NCBI GenBank assembly: GCA_029449235.1
Contig: JANATG010000006.1
Coordinates: 124,001 to 188,000, forward strand
From: Linnemannia schmuckeri
Taxonomy: Eukaryota; Mortierellomycota; Mortierellomycetes; Mortierellales; Mortierellaceae
DNA: 64,000 nt
Direction: 5' to 3'
Below, piece by piece: positions 10,565 through 21,214 of the stretch. The translations under genes were made by a program, and so were the position numbers. Position 1 is the stretch's first letter. Every line of letters starts with the position of its first letter. The notes below the pieces were generated by a model that made no database searches, was not told the origin of the DNA, and saw only the letters and a list, made by a program, of their open reading frames with translations.

Positions 10565-13468
10565 AGCCATTGATTCTGGTCAAATAGAGGAGCCTAAGGA
10601 TGTTTTCAACCGGTACAATACTGTCGATCGCCCTCCAGAACATCGCCCTCGTCCCCATGATTCTGGGAGACCGTTTAAGCACCGTCAGCGATTCGCCATC
10701 AAGACTCGCTCCCAGCTGAAGAAGCATGCCCCTCCAGAGACCATGAAGCAGCATACGTTGAAGCCGTGGAGATCGCCACCAGAGTCTCCACTGGTTTCGT
10801 CGATCAACACCTCGCCACCCAAGACCACGCCAAAAAATAAACAGCGGAACGTGGCGACAATGAACAAAAAGGAACTTGTTGATGCGATGCAATGGGAACA
10901 CCCTACTCGGACTCTTGACATCGGCACCATTAACGCCAACGCCACTCGAGCTCTGAACAAAGGAATTGACCAGGAGAACGCATTGACCAATCTTTCAGCA
11001 ATCAAAAGGTCGCTCCGAGATGTTACCCGCATATCGTCGCGTATAAAGCGAACTGCTCAACGCGCCATTGGCCAGTACATCGAACGACTATCGGCGAACA
11101 ACATCGATGAAAACGATGACAATAACAACAACGCTGCCATCACCACTACCAACACCACAAATACCGCCAATTCCACCAACACCAAGATCCTCAGTAAAAT
11201 CGACCGGAGACTTCTCGACATCCTTTGCCCTGCCTTCTCCGACAAGGATTTGGTCGCTAGCAGCAAGGAGGAGACGGTCCAAGAACCCGACGAACCCGAG
11301 GGGCTCGAGGAACGCGACGACAGTCTGGACAAGAAAAACGAGGCACTATCGTTTCTACTGTCGCTCCTTACAGCCATACACTCCACCAAGCTTCCCAAAA
11401 AAAGCGGAATGGGTTTGCATGTTCGAAGTTTCATCGAACAGGCACAGGACTTCTTGCCCGTCTTTACTGAGGGTAGAACTACGGAGGAATATGCCGGGTC
11501 TTCATTTCTGAGGTCTGCCGCCTTGCAGTTATCTGTCGAACTAAAAAAGCACTACAGGAATGGAGCGATCGATCTCCGCAGTAAGGTAAAAAAAAAAAGG
11601 CTGAAGGCTGTAACTTCCATTCTACAACTAGTCTTTGTCATTGGCCAACTAGCTAGCACACTTTTTTTCCCCCAAACAAAATAGATCGAAGTCCTCAAGC
11701 GCAAGAACCTTCTGCCTGCAGAAGCAAGAGATCACATCAACCCTCAAAGATCTGCGATAGAGAACTTCGTACTCTTGAACAGGGCCTGCGGGAGTGGTCG
11801 CTCGTTGGTGCCGATGTCGTCTCACGGTGTCAGGTTTATCAATTTGTCTGAGCTGGACCTAATCAAAATCTTCTGGCAAGATCTATCCTTGAGGCGTGTG
11901 CTTCAGTCATATGCCTTCCCGGACTCTCCAAGTTTGAAGCATCCCGATCGAGTCTCGCAGGCTGACGTCGGTCTTTGGCTTTCAACAACACCCGGGCTTC
12001 TTATCACCCGACTCCTCACCGACATTGGTCGATATTCAAAGGATGAACGAAAAAAGCTCCGAAACTACTCCAGGTCGACCTTCTTGATGCCCTTGGAGGA
12101 GATGAGGGGCCATGTCCAGAGTATCCGAGATGACGACTTTAAACCTGCCATCTATACCAAGGATGGCTATGTTCTACGAGGATCGATTCGGACAGACGGG
12201 TTCCGGCTCCAGGTGCTTGCTTTCAAGTTGAATGAGCTCCACTCGGTCAAGTACAGAAGGTTGCCCGCGGATAAACTGCCTTGTCGACTTACATCCACCC
12301 TTGGCGGCACGGATTACTTTTTGACGGAGATCAGGAATATAATTTCGACCAAGGAGGATGTCGCCCGGTAATGGGGTTGCGATCCCAAGAGTATCAAGAT
12401 CCTCGGCATTGACTTGGGCCAAGCGTTTGTAGTCGGAGCAAGTGCGATTCTACCTCCCCGCCAGCAGCCTAGCGACGAACAAAAGCAAGATCCTGACGTT
12501 GCCATGGAGTCGTTGCTATCGGATATCGAGGAAGCAGATGAGAATGAAGAAGTCGAGGAATCGCCGCCCAAGTTCTTCAACCTCGCTGTCAAGCAGAAGG
12601 CTGTCTATCAGCCTACTTTCAAACATAGACGATGGCTGGAGCATAGAAAGGAGCAGGCAGTTGAAGGGGGCGCCTCTATCAGAGAAATCGAGGCCAGTCT
12701 GCCAGCTCGCCATGGCCCAGAGGCAAACATCGACGACTACGTACGGAGAGAGCGGAAGGTGGAGGCCCAACTCGATTCATTCTATGGCAGTGTGGTCCTG
12801 AAGAAGCACAAGTGGAATGCCAGCAAGGCTCGAGCACAGGAGTACAAATTAATCGCCAACCGACTCCTGCAGCTTGTTGGAGGATCGACTAGAGCTAAGA
12901 GAGATAAGGACAACAAGGTCATCATTGGCGTGGGTCTCGGGAAATTCTCCTCCAAGATCAGGCTCTCGTCTTCGCACGAGTCCTTCCAGTCGTACTTTGT
13001 CCAGATGGTAAATAAGGAATCACACGCCAACTGTTTACTTCTCGCGCTTGAAGAGACACCTACTAATTTTTTTTTGCTCTTTACCTCCTCTTTTTTTTTC
13101 AGGCCCGATCACTCGGCTACATCGTCGTCGGTGTGAATGAATATTACACATCAAAGAAATGCCCGACTTGTGGGGAGTTCGTTGGTCAGGTTGATCTTCG
13201 TCGACTTTATTGTACGAATTGTCAAAAATACATGCATCGAGATGTCATGGCTGGACACAATATCTGCAACATCATCCAAGGACACCTGCTCGAGCAAAAG
13301 CGACCGCTCTACCTCCAACCCGTAGACAACTACGGGAATTATCCTTGGATGCAGGACAGGCGCTGTTTCCAGCCCCGCGGAGAGCCTGGTAATCAGAAGG
13401 GGGCCAAACGAAAGGCGGCGGATGAGGGGATGGGAGGAAGCGAACCAAAAAAAACAGGAATAGCATAG
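10565..13468 (+). pseudogene. Fanzor (eukaryotic TnpB-like RuvC nuclease), one in-frame stop
   Basis: Exons 10565-11585, 11685-13007 and 13103-13468 join in phase. The first about 350 residues are a basic and low-complexity N-terminal region. The RuvC-I strand KILGIDLGQAFVVG has its catalytic Asp codon at 12411. A later VIIGVGLGKFSSK strand precedes a Zn ribbon (CPTC...CTNC, about 13160-13220), and RuvC-III follows as HRDVMAGHNICN with Asp. This order and the Zn ribbon next to HRD are diagnostic of TnpB/Fanzor OMEGA nucleases, which cut DNA guided by a non-coding RNA. A TAA at 12369-12371 interrupts the frame 13 codons before the RuvC-I Asp; otherwise the frame is open. It may be a recent pseudogene, a read error, or two separate products. 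Confidence 0.85.
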
Positions 13469-13722
13469 TTTTTTCCTTTTTTAGTACTTTTAGATCCATA
13501 TGTGTAAAAGCTAATACATGGATCAAGTTTGGGATTCGGGAGGGCGGGCGATTTACTCACTTCGATGACGTAATTCTCGCACCCATTGTCCTGTTCCCTA
13601 AATGGTTGTTAACTTCGCCCATGGATTTTGAGCGGCAAACAACCTTTTACTTCTCAGCAACTCTCACTTGAATACCCTCACAGCCACATTTGCAACTCAT
13701 CCGGCCACTCTTTGCCTCCAGA
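13469..13722 (+). other. Fanzor 3' flank, element right end and UBE2S promoter
   Basis: Bases 13469-13597 run from the Fanzor stop to the right TIR. In TnpB and Fanzor systems the guide-RNA scaffold usually lies here, overlapping the 3' end and the element end, but no structure is proven. From 13598 the host DNA resumes (CTAAATGG duplication) and leads into the short UBE2S upstream region. Confidence 0.35.
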
Positions 13723-15544
13723 ATGGATATCCCTCCACCAGCAGCACTCCGCAAGATCGTCCGCGAGGTGCATGCGATGGTCAATGACCCGCCAGAGGGG
13801 ATTCGGATGATCCTCGCCGAGGACATGAATGACATTCAGGCCTGGATTCAGGGCCCAGGTAAAACGTCTTGTTAACAACTATGTCACTGGCAATCTGGCA
13901 CTTGTAAGAAGGCTTGGTGTTAACTCTTGGCTTGTATGCTGTATATAGAGGGGACTCCGTATGCAGGGGGTTACTTCCGGTTACGCGTCCAGCTGAATGC
14001 CGACTTTCCGAATTCACCGCCCAAGTGTAAGTTTTCCCCCTTATTTGTTTATCCGCTTTTTGTTGCTATTAGCGTTCACTGGTGTTTTTGCTGTGACCTA
14101 ACGTTGCTGTACTGTAAACTTGGCACATACTGTGTGCTAGGCTTCTTTGTGACAAAGATCTTTCACCCCAACGTGTCCAAGCAAGGAGAGGTGTGTGTTA
14201 GCACACTTAAAAAGGACTGGAAGAAGACCCTCGGTCTCAAACACATCCTTTTGGTAAATATTACCCGCCTCATACCTTGTTCGCAATTTACCTTGCATAT
14301 AATTGATGACCATAAAACAACCGGAATATACATTTTTCAGTGTACTAATTATCTGCCTCTTGATACAACTGTAGGTGGTGAAGTGCTTGTTGATTTATCC
14401 AAACCCAGAATCGGCATTAAACGAGGAGGCAGGACGGTTGCTCTTGGAGCGGTATGACGATTACGCTCGACATGCCGTTTTAATGACAGGAATTCATGCA
14501 CAGATGGCTGGGAAGGATGCGTTTCCACCAACCAAGCGAGCAGGAGTTGAGGCCCAGGAGGATTCGAAAGACAGCGATTTATCATCACCATTAGCAAGCG
14601 CCGCAGGCGAGGGTGATGCTGAAACAAAGGACGCAATAGTGGCTGCGTTGGCCATGAAGGATATACCAAAGGCAGGACCTGAACGTACATGGCAAGGTGA
14701 TGAGCAATCCTCAACCGCAGCTTCCTCCACCTCAACATTATTGTATTTAATCTCGGAGCCCACCTCTACGACGGCAACGACAATAATCCCTACGAAGCGG
14801 AAACTAGGATCTGCGGAGAATCGGACAGAACAGGAATCGGCAACCTCACCATCTTCGTCAACTGCGGCATGCTCGTCCTCCTCACCTTTTTGCTCAAGTC
14901 CGAGCACTGCCAACAGCCATGGGCGACCATCAGCAAGTCAGCAACAACAGCAACCACGGACGGTCCTGACTGCTCAGCGGAATGCTACATCGACAGCGAT
15001 GGCCAGTGTACAAGCCAAAACGCAGCTGAACCTTCTTGCACGACAGACACTGCAGGGACCATCGCCAGCACATCGGAACCAAGGCCCCAACATGTTGCAG
15101 AAACAACCGGCCTCTGTCAGTGATCAGCATAACAGCCAACAGCAACAGGAACAACAATTCCCCAAGGACGAACTTTGCAATAGCAGCAATACTCACCACA
15201 TGCTTTCACCAAAGATAACACATAATACCCTCCTCGGAAGTACTACAACATCAACCATGCCATCCGTGGCGGTAGTTACTCCCAGGTGCACCACAGTGAC
15301 AGCAGGAACTTCTTCGCCTGTCGGTCAGTACCATTTTCAGTCGGCACTTGGAGGCTCATGCAGCAGCAACTTTTCACTCACCCAGCACTCGACCACGAAT
15401 ACTACTACAGTAACTACCACGGCGGCGGCGGCGGCGTCAATGCTTCGGTCTTCGTATCTAGTGGCTCCCCATAACCTCAGCAGTCTGAGCCATGGTCGGC
15501 CGGAGCTTCATGTGGACAAGAAGCGGGCCCTGCGCCGACTTTGA
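13723..15544 (+). CDS. UBE2S: UBE2S-like E2 ubiquitin-conjugating enzyme with long tail
   Basis: Exons 13723-13858, 13949-14026, 14141-14253 and 14375-15544 join in phase to give 498 residues. The UBC fold covers about residues 1-160 with the HPN motif (IFHPNVSKQGEVCVSTLKKD) and catalytic Cys near residue 90. NPESALNEEAGRLLLERY follows and is nearly identical in animal UBE2S. UBE2S extends Lys11-linked chains on APC/C substrates. The next about 320 residues are Ser/Thr/Gln-rich low complexity. The last residues, DKKRALRRL, reproduce the APC/C-docking tail of animal UBE2S, whose whole protein is only about 220 residues. The tail match supports both the final reading frame and the function. UBE2S is far better than other E2s as an assignment. 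Confidence 0.92.
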
Positions 15545-15787
15545 AGGTGGTTTAGGGGAGGAGTTTTTCCAGTTGGCGGAACACACCTTGTACAAAATAA
15601 ACATAATTATCTGTCTACCGTTCGCTCATGAGTAGTTGAAAAGAGTCATGCGTTTATGAAAAAGAATGCGAGGAAGAAAAACGGAGAGGAACAAAGGAAA
15701 AAATAAATAAATAAATAGAAAACTTTTTGCTATCTATGTCATGGCGTGGTTGATCGTACTACTAATATCGTAAAGAAGGGGGGGGGG

Positions 15788-18700
15788 TTACGGAGACTGG
15801 GTGTTGAACCCAATCGCGTTCAACGCGATCTCATAAAGAGCACGATACTGGTCCACAGGCCCTCCAGGACGATCCCACCCCATAGCCTTGGCACTATTCA
15901 CCAATCGGATCAAGAACTCTTCGTGCTCCTCAGGTCTCCGTTGCAACCGCTTCCATTCCGTGATCGCGTCACCAATGGCTTTTGTCAATTGGGAATGGGA
16001 ATCGGTGGCGAAGGGGTCAAAGAGGTAAGAGTTGTAGCGTTCCTCTCGAGGCGCCTGTGCGAGTTGTTGTTGTTGGTCCCAGGGCATGAACTGACGCTCC
16101 TTCTCGGCTTGGGCCTTTTCGAGTTGTTGGCGCTCGTCGGCGGCGTTGGGGCGGTCGACCAGGAACTCGGACAGGCCGCCGACGCCCGATGAGATGACGG
16201 TGGAGCCAAAGAGGAGACCTTCGGCGGCGATGAGGCCGAAACTCTCGGTCAACGAGGGGACAAAAAGGAAATCCGCTGCGGCGCGATAGTACACGCCCCA
16301 TTCGTCCTGAGTCTTGGCGTCGGCGATGATGGTCACGGTGCCCTTGAAGAGACGCTCGAGGTTGGTGACAGACCGGAGGGGGAAGTTGTTGGGTTGGCCC
16401 ATGATGACGAGGCGGCCTCCGTTCTCTTTGACGGCAGTGCTGGCGGTGGTGAAGAACTCGAGGCCCTTGTTGTACTGGAAGCGGCCGACAAAGAGCACCA
16501 GGGGACGGGTCAAGTCCTGCTCGGTCAACAGTCCCTTGGTATACAAAAAATGCTTGGCAGCCTCCTTAGCAGACCGGATGGTGAGGTGCGACGATCCAAT
16601 AGCTGCAGCGGGGGCATTGGTGCCTTGGTCATCGCCACCGGCGGCGGCTGCGGGGCTCTCGAGTGCAAGGAGGGTCTCCTGTTCATCCTGCCCCACAAAT
16701 TCGTTCGAGGGGAAGGACAAGCCGTGTTCACGCAAAGCGGGCATAGTCCAGGGGTTGAGGCTTCCGAAGTCGACGCCGTTGGTGATTCCGACAAATAGGT
16801 TCTTCTCTGCCTGGTTGAGCACGCTCCCTAGAACAAGCTCCTTGAGGTAAAAGTCCAGGCGACCCTCGACGATATCCTTGGCCATCGACTTTGAGACAAA
16901 CGTAACCGCATCCGCGAGGTCGATTCCCATGGCGGAGGTAAACATACGGTGTCCATGGCAGTAAGGCGAGATCCCATCCATCTGCAAGAGCATGTCCTCT
17001 TCGTCATCCTCCGAGTGCACACGTCGGTCCATGAACTTTTGAACATTGACAATCTCGTTTGAGTACTGGAGCTCGTCCAGGTAGTCATGGAGGGTGTAGA
17101 TCAGTGCTGGGGGTTCCTCGCCCATAGCGCCCTTGTCAATCGACTGCTGGAGATAGTGGAGAACCAGGGCGTTGGTCGCGCCGTGGACATGGACAACATC
17201 GATCAAGCGATTGACGGTGGTGGCGAAGAGTGAAATGTCGTCGTTCTTGTTCTGGTGCTGAATGAATGCTGCAACAGCCTTGGAGAAGTAAAGATCCTTC
17301 CACTCGCCGGGAAGTCCGCTGGGTGTAGAGTAAATCTCCTGGACGTTCTTGCTCTGGAAGGCGCGGTCAAAGGGGTAGATATCACCGGGACCGATCAACC
17401 AAACAGTGACGGGAGTAATCGAACGCTTGACCGTCTCAAAGTCGCTTGGTTTCTGGGGTACCGCAAACTTGAACTTATGAACCGTGAAGATCATGTTCTG
17501 GGTCCGTCCGTGGTTATCCTTGATTTCGAGGGGGAGAGGGGTAGAGAGTTTGATGGCGATTCCTGGGATCTTGTCGAGCATCGAATAGTAGGGCATGACA
17601 ACGTTGACCTTTTGGGTGCGCGACTTTTGTTGGGCGGTTGCGAGGGCGGTAACGACCATGCCCAGTCCTCCCATCGATGCTGGGCCGAATTCCTTGGTGA
17701 CATGGTAGACCTGGATCTGCTTACTGTAGACCGCTGTTGGGTCGAGAGCTAGTCCTTGGTATTCGACCTTGCGGAAGTCACGGGAATCTGGTTGATAAGA
17801 AAAGGAAAATGAAGGGTAAGCAGCTTGTCGGTTTTCTCAATCGCATCGTGTTTAAGAGCTCAAGAAGGTTGGCGGCTCTTTTTTTTTGTGATTCATGATC
17901 TAGACAGGAGGTAGCACACACACACACGCACGCACACAACAAAAAAAGCGAAACGAGGAAAAATGGACGTGCGCTAAATGAAGAGGGGTAGTTGGAAGGG
18001 TGTAGTAGTTTGTGTGGGCTTCGCTTTTTTGGGGAGTGGTTGTAAATGTGTTTGGGCGTGTGAGATGCATGCAACCCCATACAGGCAGGCGGTGCATGAA
18101 ACAGGGGAGAATTCCGGCCTAGATCCCATCCCCCCTCTTCGCTGCTTTGCCTGGGCACACGCACTTTATTATTTTTATGTGCTGCCCCTTTGGACTCACT
18201 GCCGGACTGTGTAATCCTTCTCCTGATGCCGGATAGTCGGGTTACCGGGATCTGGTCCAGTCCTTTCTGTGTTCTTTTGGTGTAATAATCTCCCTTGTTT
18301 TTGTTGTGTCCTTTGACCACCTTGTTCTCTCCTGTGTCCCTTGAGTCCTCTCCCGGCCCTGTATATAGTTGAGTTTGATGAATGTCCTTTGTATCCTTTG
18401 TATCGTTGAGTGCTATGTCCGTGTGTCCATGAGTCCATGTGTCCTGTCCAATCCAGTGCGTACTTGTTTCCATGTAAGAGCTATACGCCAACTAATGCCC
18501 TGTCAGGTACCCCGAACACTTCTCTCCAGAGGAAGGCTACTCAAAAGATAATAATAGCTAGCCCTTCCCTCAAGATTACCATTTACGAGAAAAAAAGTAA
18601 GCTTACCGATTTGGATCTGGTCTGGCATGGTGTAAAGAACGCTTGAACCGATCAACAGCACAAAGGCCTCGACAATCGCAAAGGTAAGAATCAAGGCTGC

Positions 18701-19159
18701 AAGATAGTTCCACCACCTCCACCGCTTCATCGCCGTCGGTGGGTACAATCCTAACCCATTTCCTCCACTGTTACCACCGAACCTTGATCGCTTCGAGAAT
18801 CCGCCACCGTTGGCGCCTCCGACAGAGTAGTCTGAGGACATGGGTGGAAAGTAGGACGAGGAGGACTCGTAGTTGTGCTTGGAGTTGGGGGTCCCTGGTC
18901 CTGAAGCGACGCCTCCGCTTTGCCCGACAAGTAGACCTGTGCTGGGATTATGATGGTCGTATCCTGAGTCTGGCGAATGTTGCTGCGACATTGTAAGGAT
19001 GGTGGCTCCTCCCCCGTTGGAGGGGGATGTTGGTCTGGAAGCGGTATTGCTGCGATTGAGGAGGGATGACTTGGGACTGTGTCTGCCGTGGATGGCGGCA
19101 TTCTCCGACAGCGGAGAGGAGGCGTTGCCGTTGGAGAATGAGAATGACCGCTGGGACAT
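15788..19159 (-). CDS. Membrane-anchored GT5 starch/glycogen-synthase-like glycosyltransferase
   Basis: Exons 19159-18607 and 17787-15788 join in phase (GTAAGC...CAG) to give 850 residues. Residues 1-148 are Ser/Gly-rich. A hydrophobic helix at about 151-176 follows the basic cluster KRWRWW and would act as a signal anchor. The catalytic half begins VYHVTKEFGPASMGGLGMVV, a variant of the KVGGLGDV sugar-nucleotide loop of family GT5. It continues through LFVGRFQYNKGLEF to LTESFGLIAAEGLLFGSTV, the E-x7-E region of the GT-B fold. Stand-alone GT5 enzymes make alpha-1,4-glucan, and GT5 domains also occur in fungal alpha-1,3-glucan synthases; the product here is unknown. The intron is 819 bases, long for this genome, and could hide an extra exon. 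It converges on UBE2S, with 243 bases between the stops. Confidence 0.82.
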
Positions 19160-19877
19160 TCTTCTTCTTTTCTAGTGTATGTGTGTTGCGAGGTGCAAGT
19201 TGTGTATTGGTAGTGAAAGTGAGGATGGAAAGAGTGGGATGCGTGGAGAGTGTGTGTGGTTGATGATGATGTAAGGGTTGAATGCAAAATAAATAGAGAA
19301 AGAAGTGTCGTAAGGGTGTGGTACAAAAGAAAAATAAAATGTATAAAAAGAAAGGAGTGTGAATGATTCTGCAAGCGCAGAATTAAAAATAATAAGGGAG
19401 AAGGTAATAAAAAGACAAGATAAGGAAAGGACTTTTCTCTTCTACGCTTTCAATTGGATCAGGCGGAGGATGGAAAGAAGTGACAAGAGAAAGGGGGGGG
19501 GGGGATTATGAGAAGAAAGAGTGAGAGAGGGGAGAGGTCAATAATGATTATGAGAGAAAGAGAAGGTTAAAGGAAGCAAACAGAACAACAAACAAGAAGA
19601 ACAGCGAGAAGGAGTTGCTTCAAAGCGACATCAGCGTCGATAGAAATGGCTGTGTTGTGAAGAAGAAAAGAAGAAAAGGAAACCAAGCAGGTTCAGAAGG
19701 AGATGCTAAAATGAAGGGTCACCAAAGGGAGAGGAGGGGAGAGGAGGGGAGAGGAGAACGATGATACGATGAGATGAAGTCGAGGGGTTGAGATAAGGAG
19801 GGGGGAGGAAGGGGTGGGGATGGAAGGGTAGAGGAGAGGGAGAGAGAGAGAAGAATGCAAAAAAGGAAAAGAAGAAA

Positions 19878-19945
19878 GAGAGAAGAGAGAAGAGAGAAGA
19901 GAGAAGAGAGAAGAGAGAAGAGAGAAGAGAGAAGAGAGAAGACAA
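19878..19945. repeat. GAGAGAA microsatellite (7-base unit)
   Basis: About nine direct copies of the 7-base unit GAGAGAA lie in the purine-rich region upstream of the GT5 gene. Confidence 0.85.
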
Positions 19946-20087
19946 GAAGAGAAGACAAGAGAAGCGTCGGACAAATCGATGTGAAGAGCGGAAAAAACGA
20001 AAGGGCGATGACGCTCGTTTCTTGATTTTCTGTGCTATTTTCCCTTTCAAAACCTGATGGGCAACTGACAACGTGTATGAGATTGTG

Positions 20088-20120
<33 letters not shown>

Positions 20121-20363
20121 AAAAAGAAAGAGTGAGAGAGGGTTCAATTGCTCACTCTTGTTTGGTGATAATTGGATAAGCCCATCCCATCCATTCGCAT
20201 TTATTCCTATATCCATGTTTGTTCATATTGGTGTTCTTGTTCAATCAAGAAGACAAAATGTTTCTCTTAGAATGTGTGCTAATAATGCACACACACTCAC
20301 ACTCACACTACCACACTCACTCCAAGATAAAGTGAAGTATATATGGAATGATAATGGTGATGA

Positions 20364-20389
20364 TGCTGCTGCTGCTGCTGCTGCTGCTG
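20364..20389. repeat. CTG trinucleotide repeat
   Basis: About eight uninterrupted CTG units follow GATGATG. They are non-coding as far as can be judged. Confidence 0.85.
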
Positions 20390-20923
20390 ATAATGATCCT
20401 ACACAGACTAGCAAACACCCCTAAGAGTAACACCCACTTGGATGATATTCAAACAACGTTCTCTTGTCGTGTCTCATACTGTCCATCCACCACTTATCGC
20501 CCGTGTTGTTTGGCTTTGGGTGCTCTCAACCAGTTCTATAGTATTCATGTCTTTCATTTGTATGTATCCTCTTGTCCGATCAGTGAGTGGTCTGTGATCA
20601 GTATGAAAGTGAATATCTCTGGTCAAATTCTCCTCCTTTTGTTTTCTCTTCTTCTTCTCTATTTCCTCTGTTTCTTCAAAGAGTGTCAACGACACACACA
20701 CCGCCTTTCGTTGGATGCAACAATAAACCGTTGAGACGTCCACGCCATGTCAACGCTAAAACGGATTGAGAGCTCATTCACAAAGTAGCAGCAGGATATA
20801 ATACTACAAAAATAAAAAAAGGCACAGGGACAGAAATTAGGCCGGCGCTCTCTTTTATGTCTTTAGTGCGGGTAATAAAAAGGAGAGGAGATGAAATTGC
20901 TTTTTTTGTGTAGTTGATACGAT

Positions 20924-20932
20924 GGTTGCTGT
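20924..20932. repeat. Left 9 bp target-site duplication
   Basis: GGTTGCTGT immediately precedes the left TIR and is repeated exactly at 27119-27127 after the right TIR. Confidence 0.9.
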
Positions 20933-21214
20933 TAGTCTCGACCCAGTCCTTCAAGATTTCGAGACTGCGAATTTCATTCCCAAAGAGTATCTTCATCATA
21001 GAAGGTCTGGAAGAAATGAAGGTGTGTGTCAAGGGGTAGTCCCCTCTCAATTTTGTGCCCCAAACCTTCCTTTTTGGGACGAAACTCATAAGTCACGTGG
21101 CATACCATTGGATGCTGACATGTGCTGCATCAGCATTGTGGTCATCATCTTCCTTTGCACCAAACCACTGTCAGCTCACGTCTTCGGTTCTTTTGCACAG
21201 CGCTCGTTGTTGTC

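Larger units (their letters stand above)
3183..13597. mobile_element. Composite MULE-type element carrying FEN1-like and Fanzor frames
   Basis: The left end (3183-3209, reading GGAAACAGGAGAATGGGCGC inward) and the right end (13572-13597, inverse) match with one gap and two differences over 26-27 bases. Outside them is the direct repeat CTAAATGG at 3175-3182 and 13598-13605, an 8 bp target-site duplication, which fits the 8-11 bp usual for MULEs. Inside are a decayed MULE transposase on the minus strand, a FEN1-like/Fanzor reading frame on the plus strand, and a later pogo insertion near the left end. Without the pogo copy the element is about 8.2 kb. The TIRs are short and diverged, so this is an old copy. 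Fanzor genes are known as passengers of several eukaryotic DNA transposon classes, so the combination is plausible. Confidence 0.72.
19160..20932. other. Low-complexity intergenic region between GT5 gene and DUF6589 element
   Basis: No gene is supported. The first kilobase is strongly purine-rich on the plus strand (pyrimidine-rich on the GT5 coding strand), as in promoters elsewhere here. It includes a GAGAGAA-type 7-base microsatellite at about 19878-19945, a poly-A run at about 20090-20118 and a CTG repeat at about 20364-20389. Open frames in these tracts are Ser/Leu/Phe homopolymer artefacts. Confidence 0.5.

Noticed and set aside
12369..12400. A small intron to remove the in-frame stop in Fanzor (GTAATG donor)
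   Set aside because: It would be about 30 bases with no branch site or plausible acceptor, and it would delete residues next to RuvC-I.
19693..20216. Several overlapping minus-strand open frames in the purine-rich tract
   Set aside because: They are Ser/Leu/Phe runs produced by the GAGAGAA microsatellite in three frames, with no domain and no splice continuation.
20778..21089. Outward-facing small open frame starting MSFVPKRKVWG in each TIR of the DUF6589 element
   Set aside because: It is present in both TIRs simply because the TIRs are identical. It has no known domain, and the C-terminal part differs because it runs into flanking DNA.
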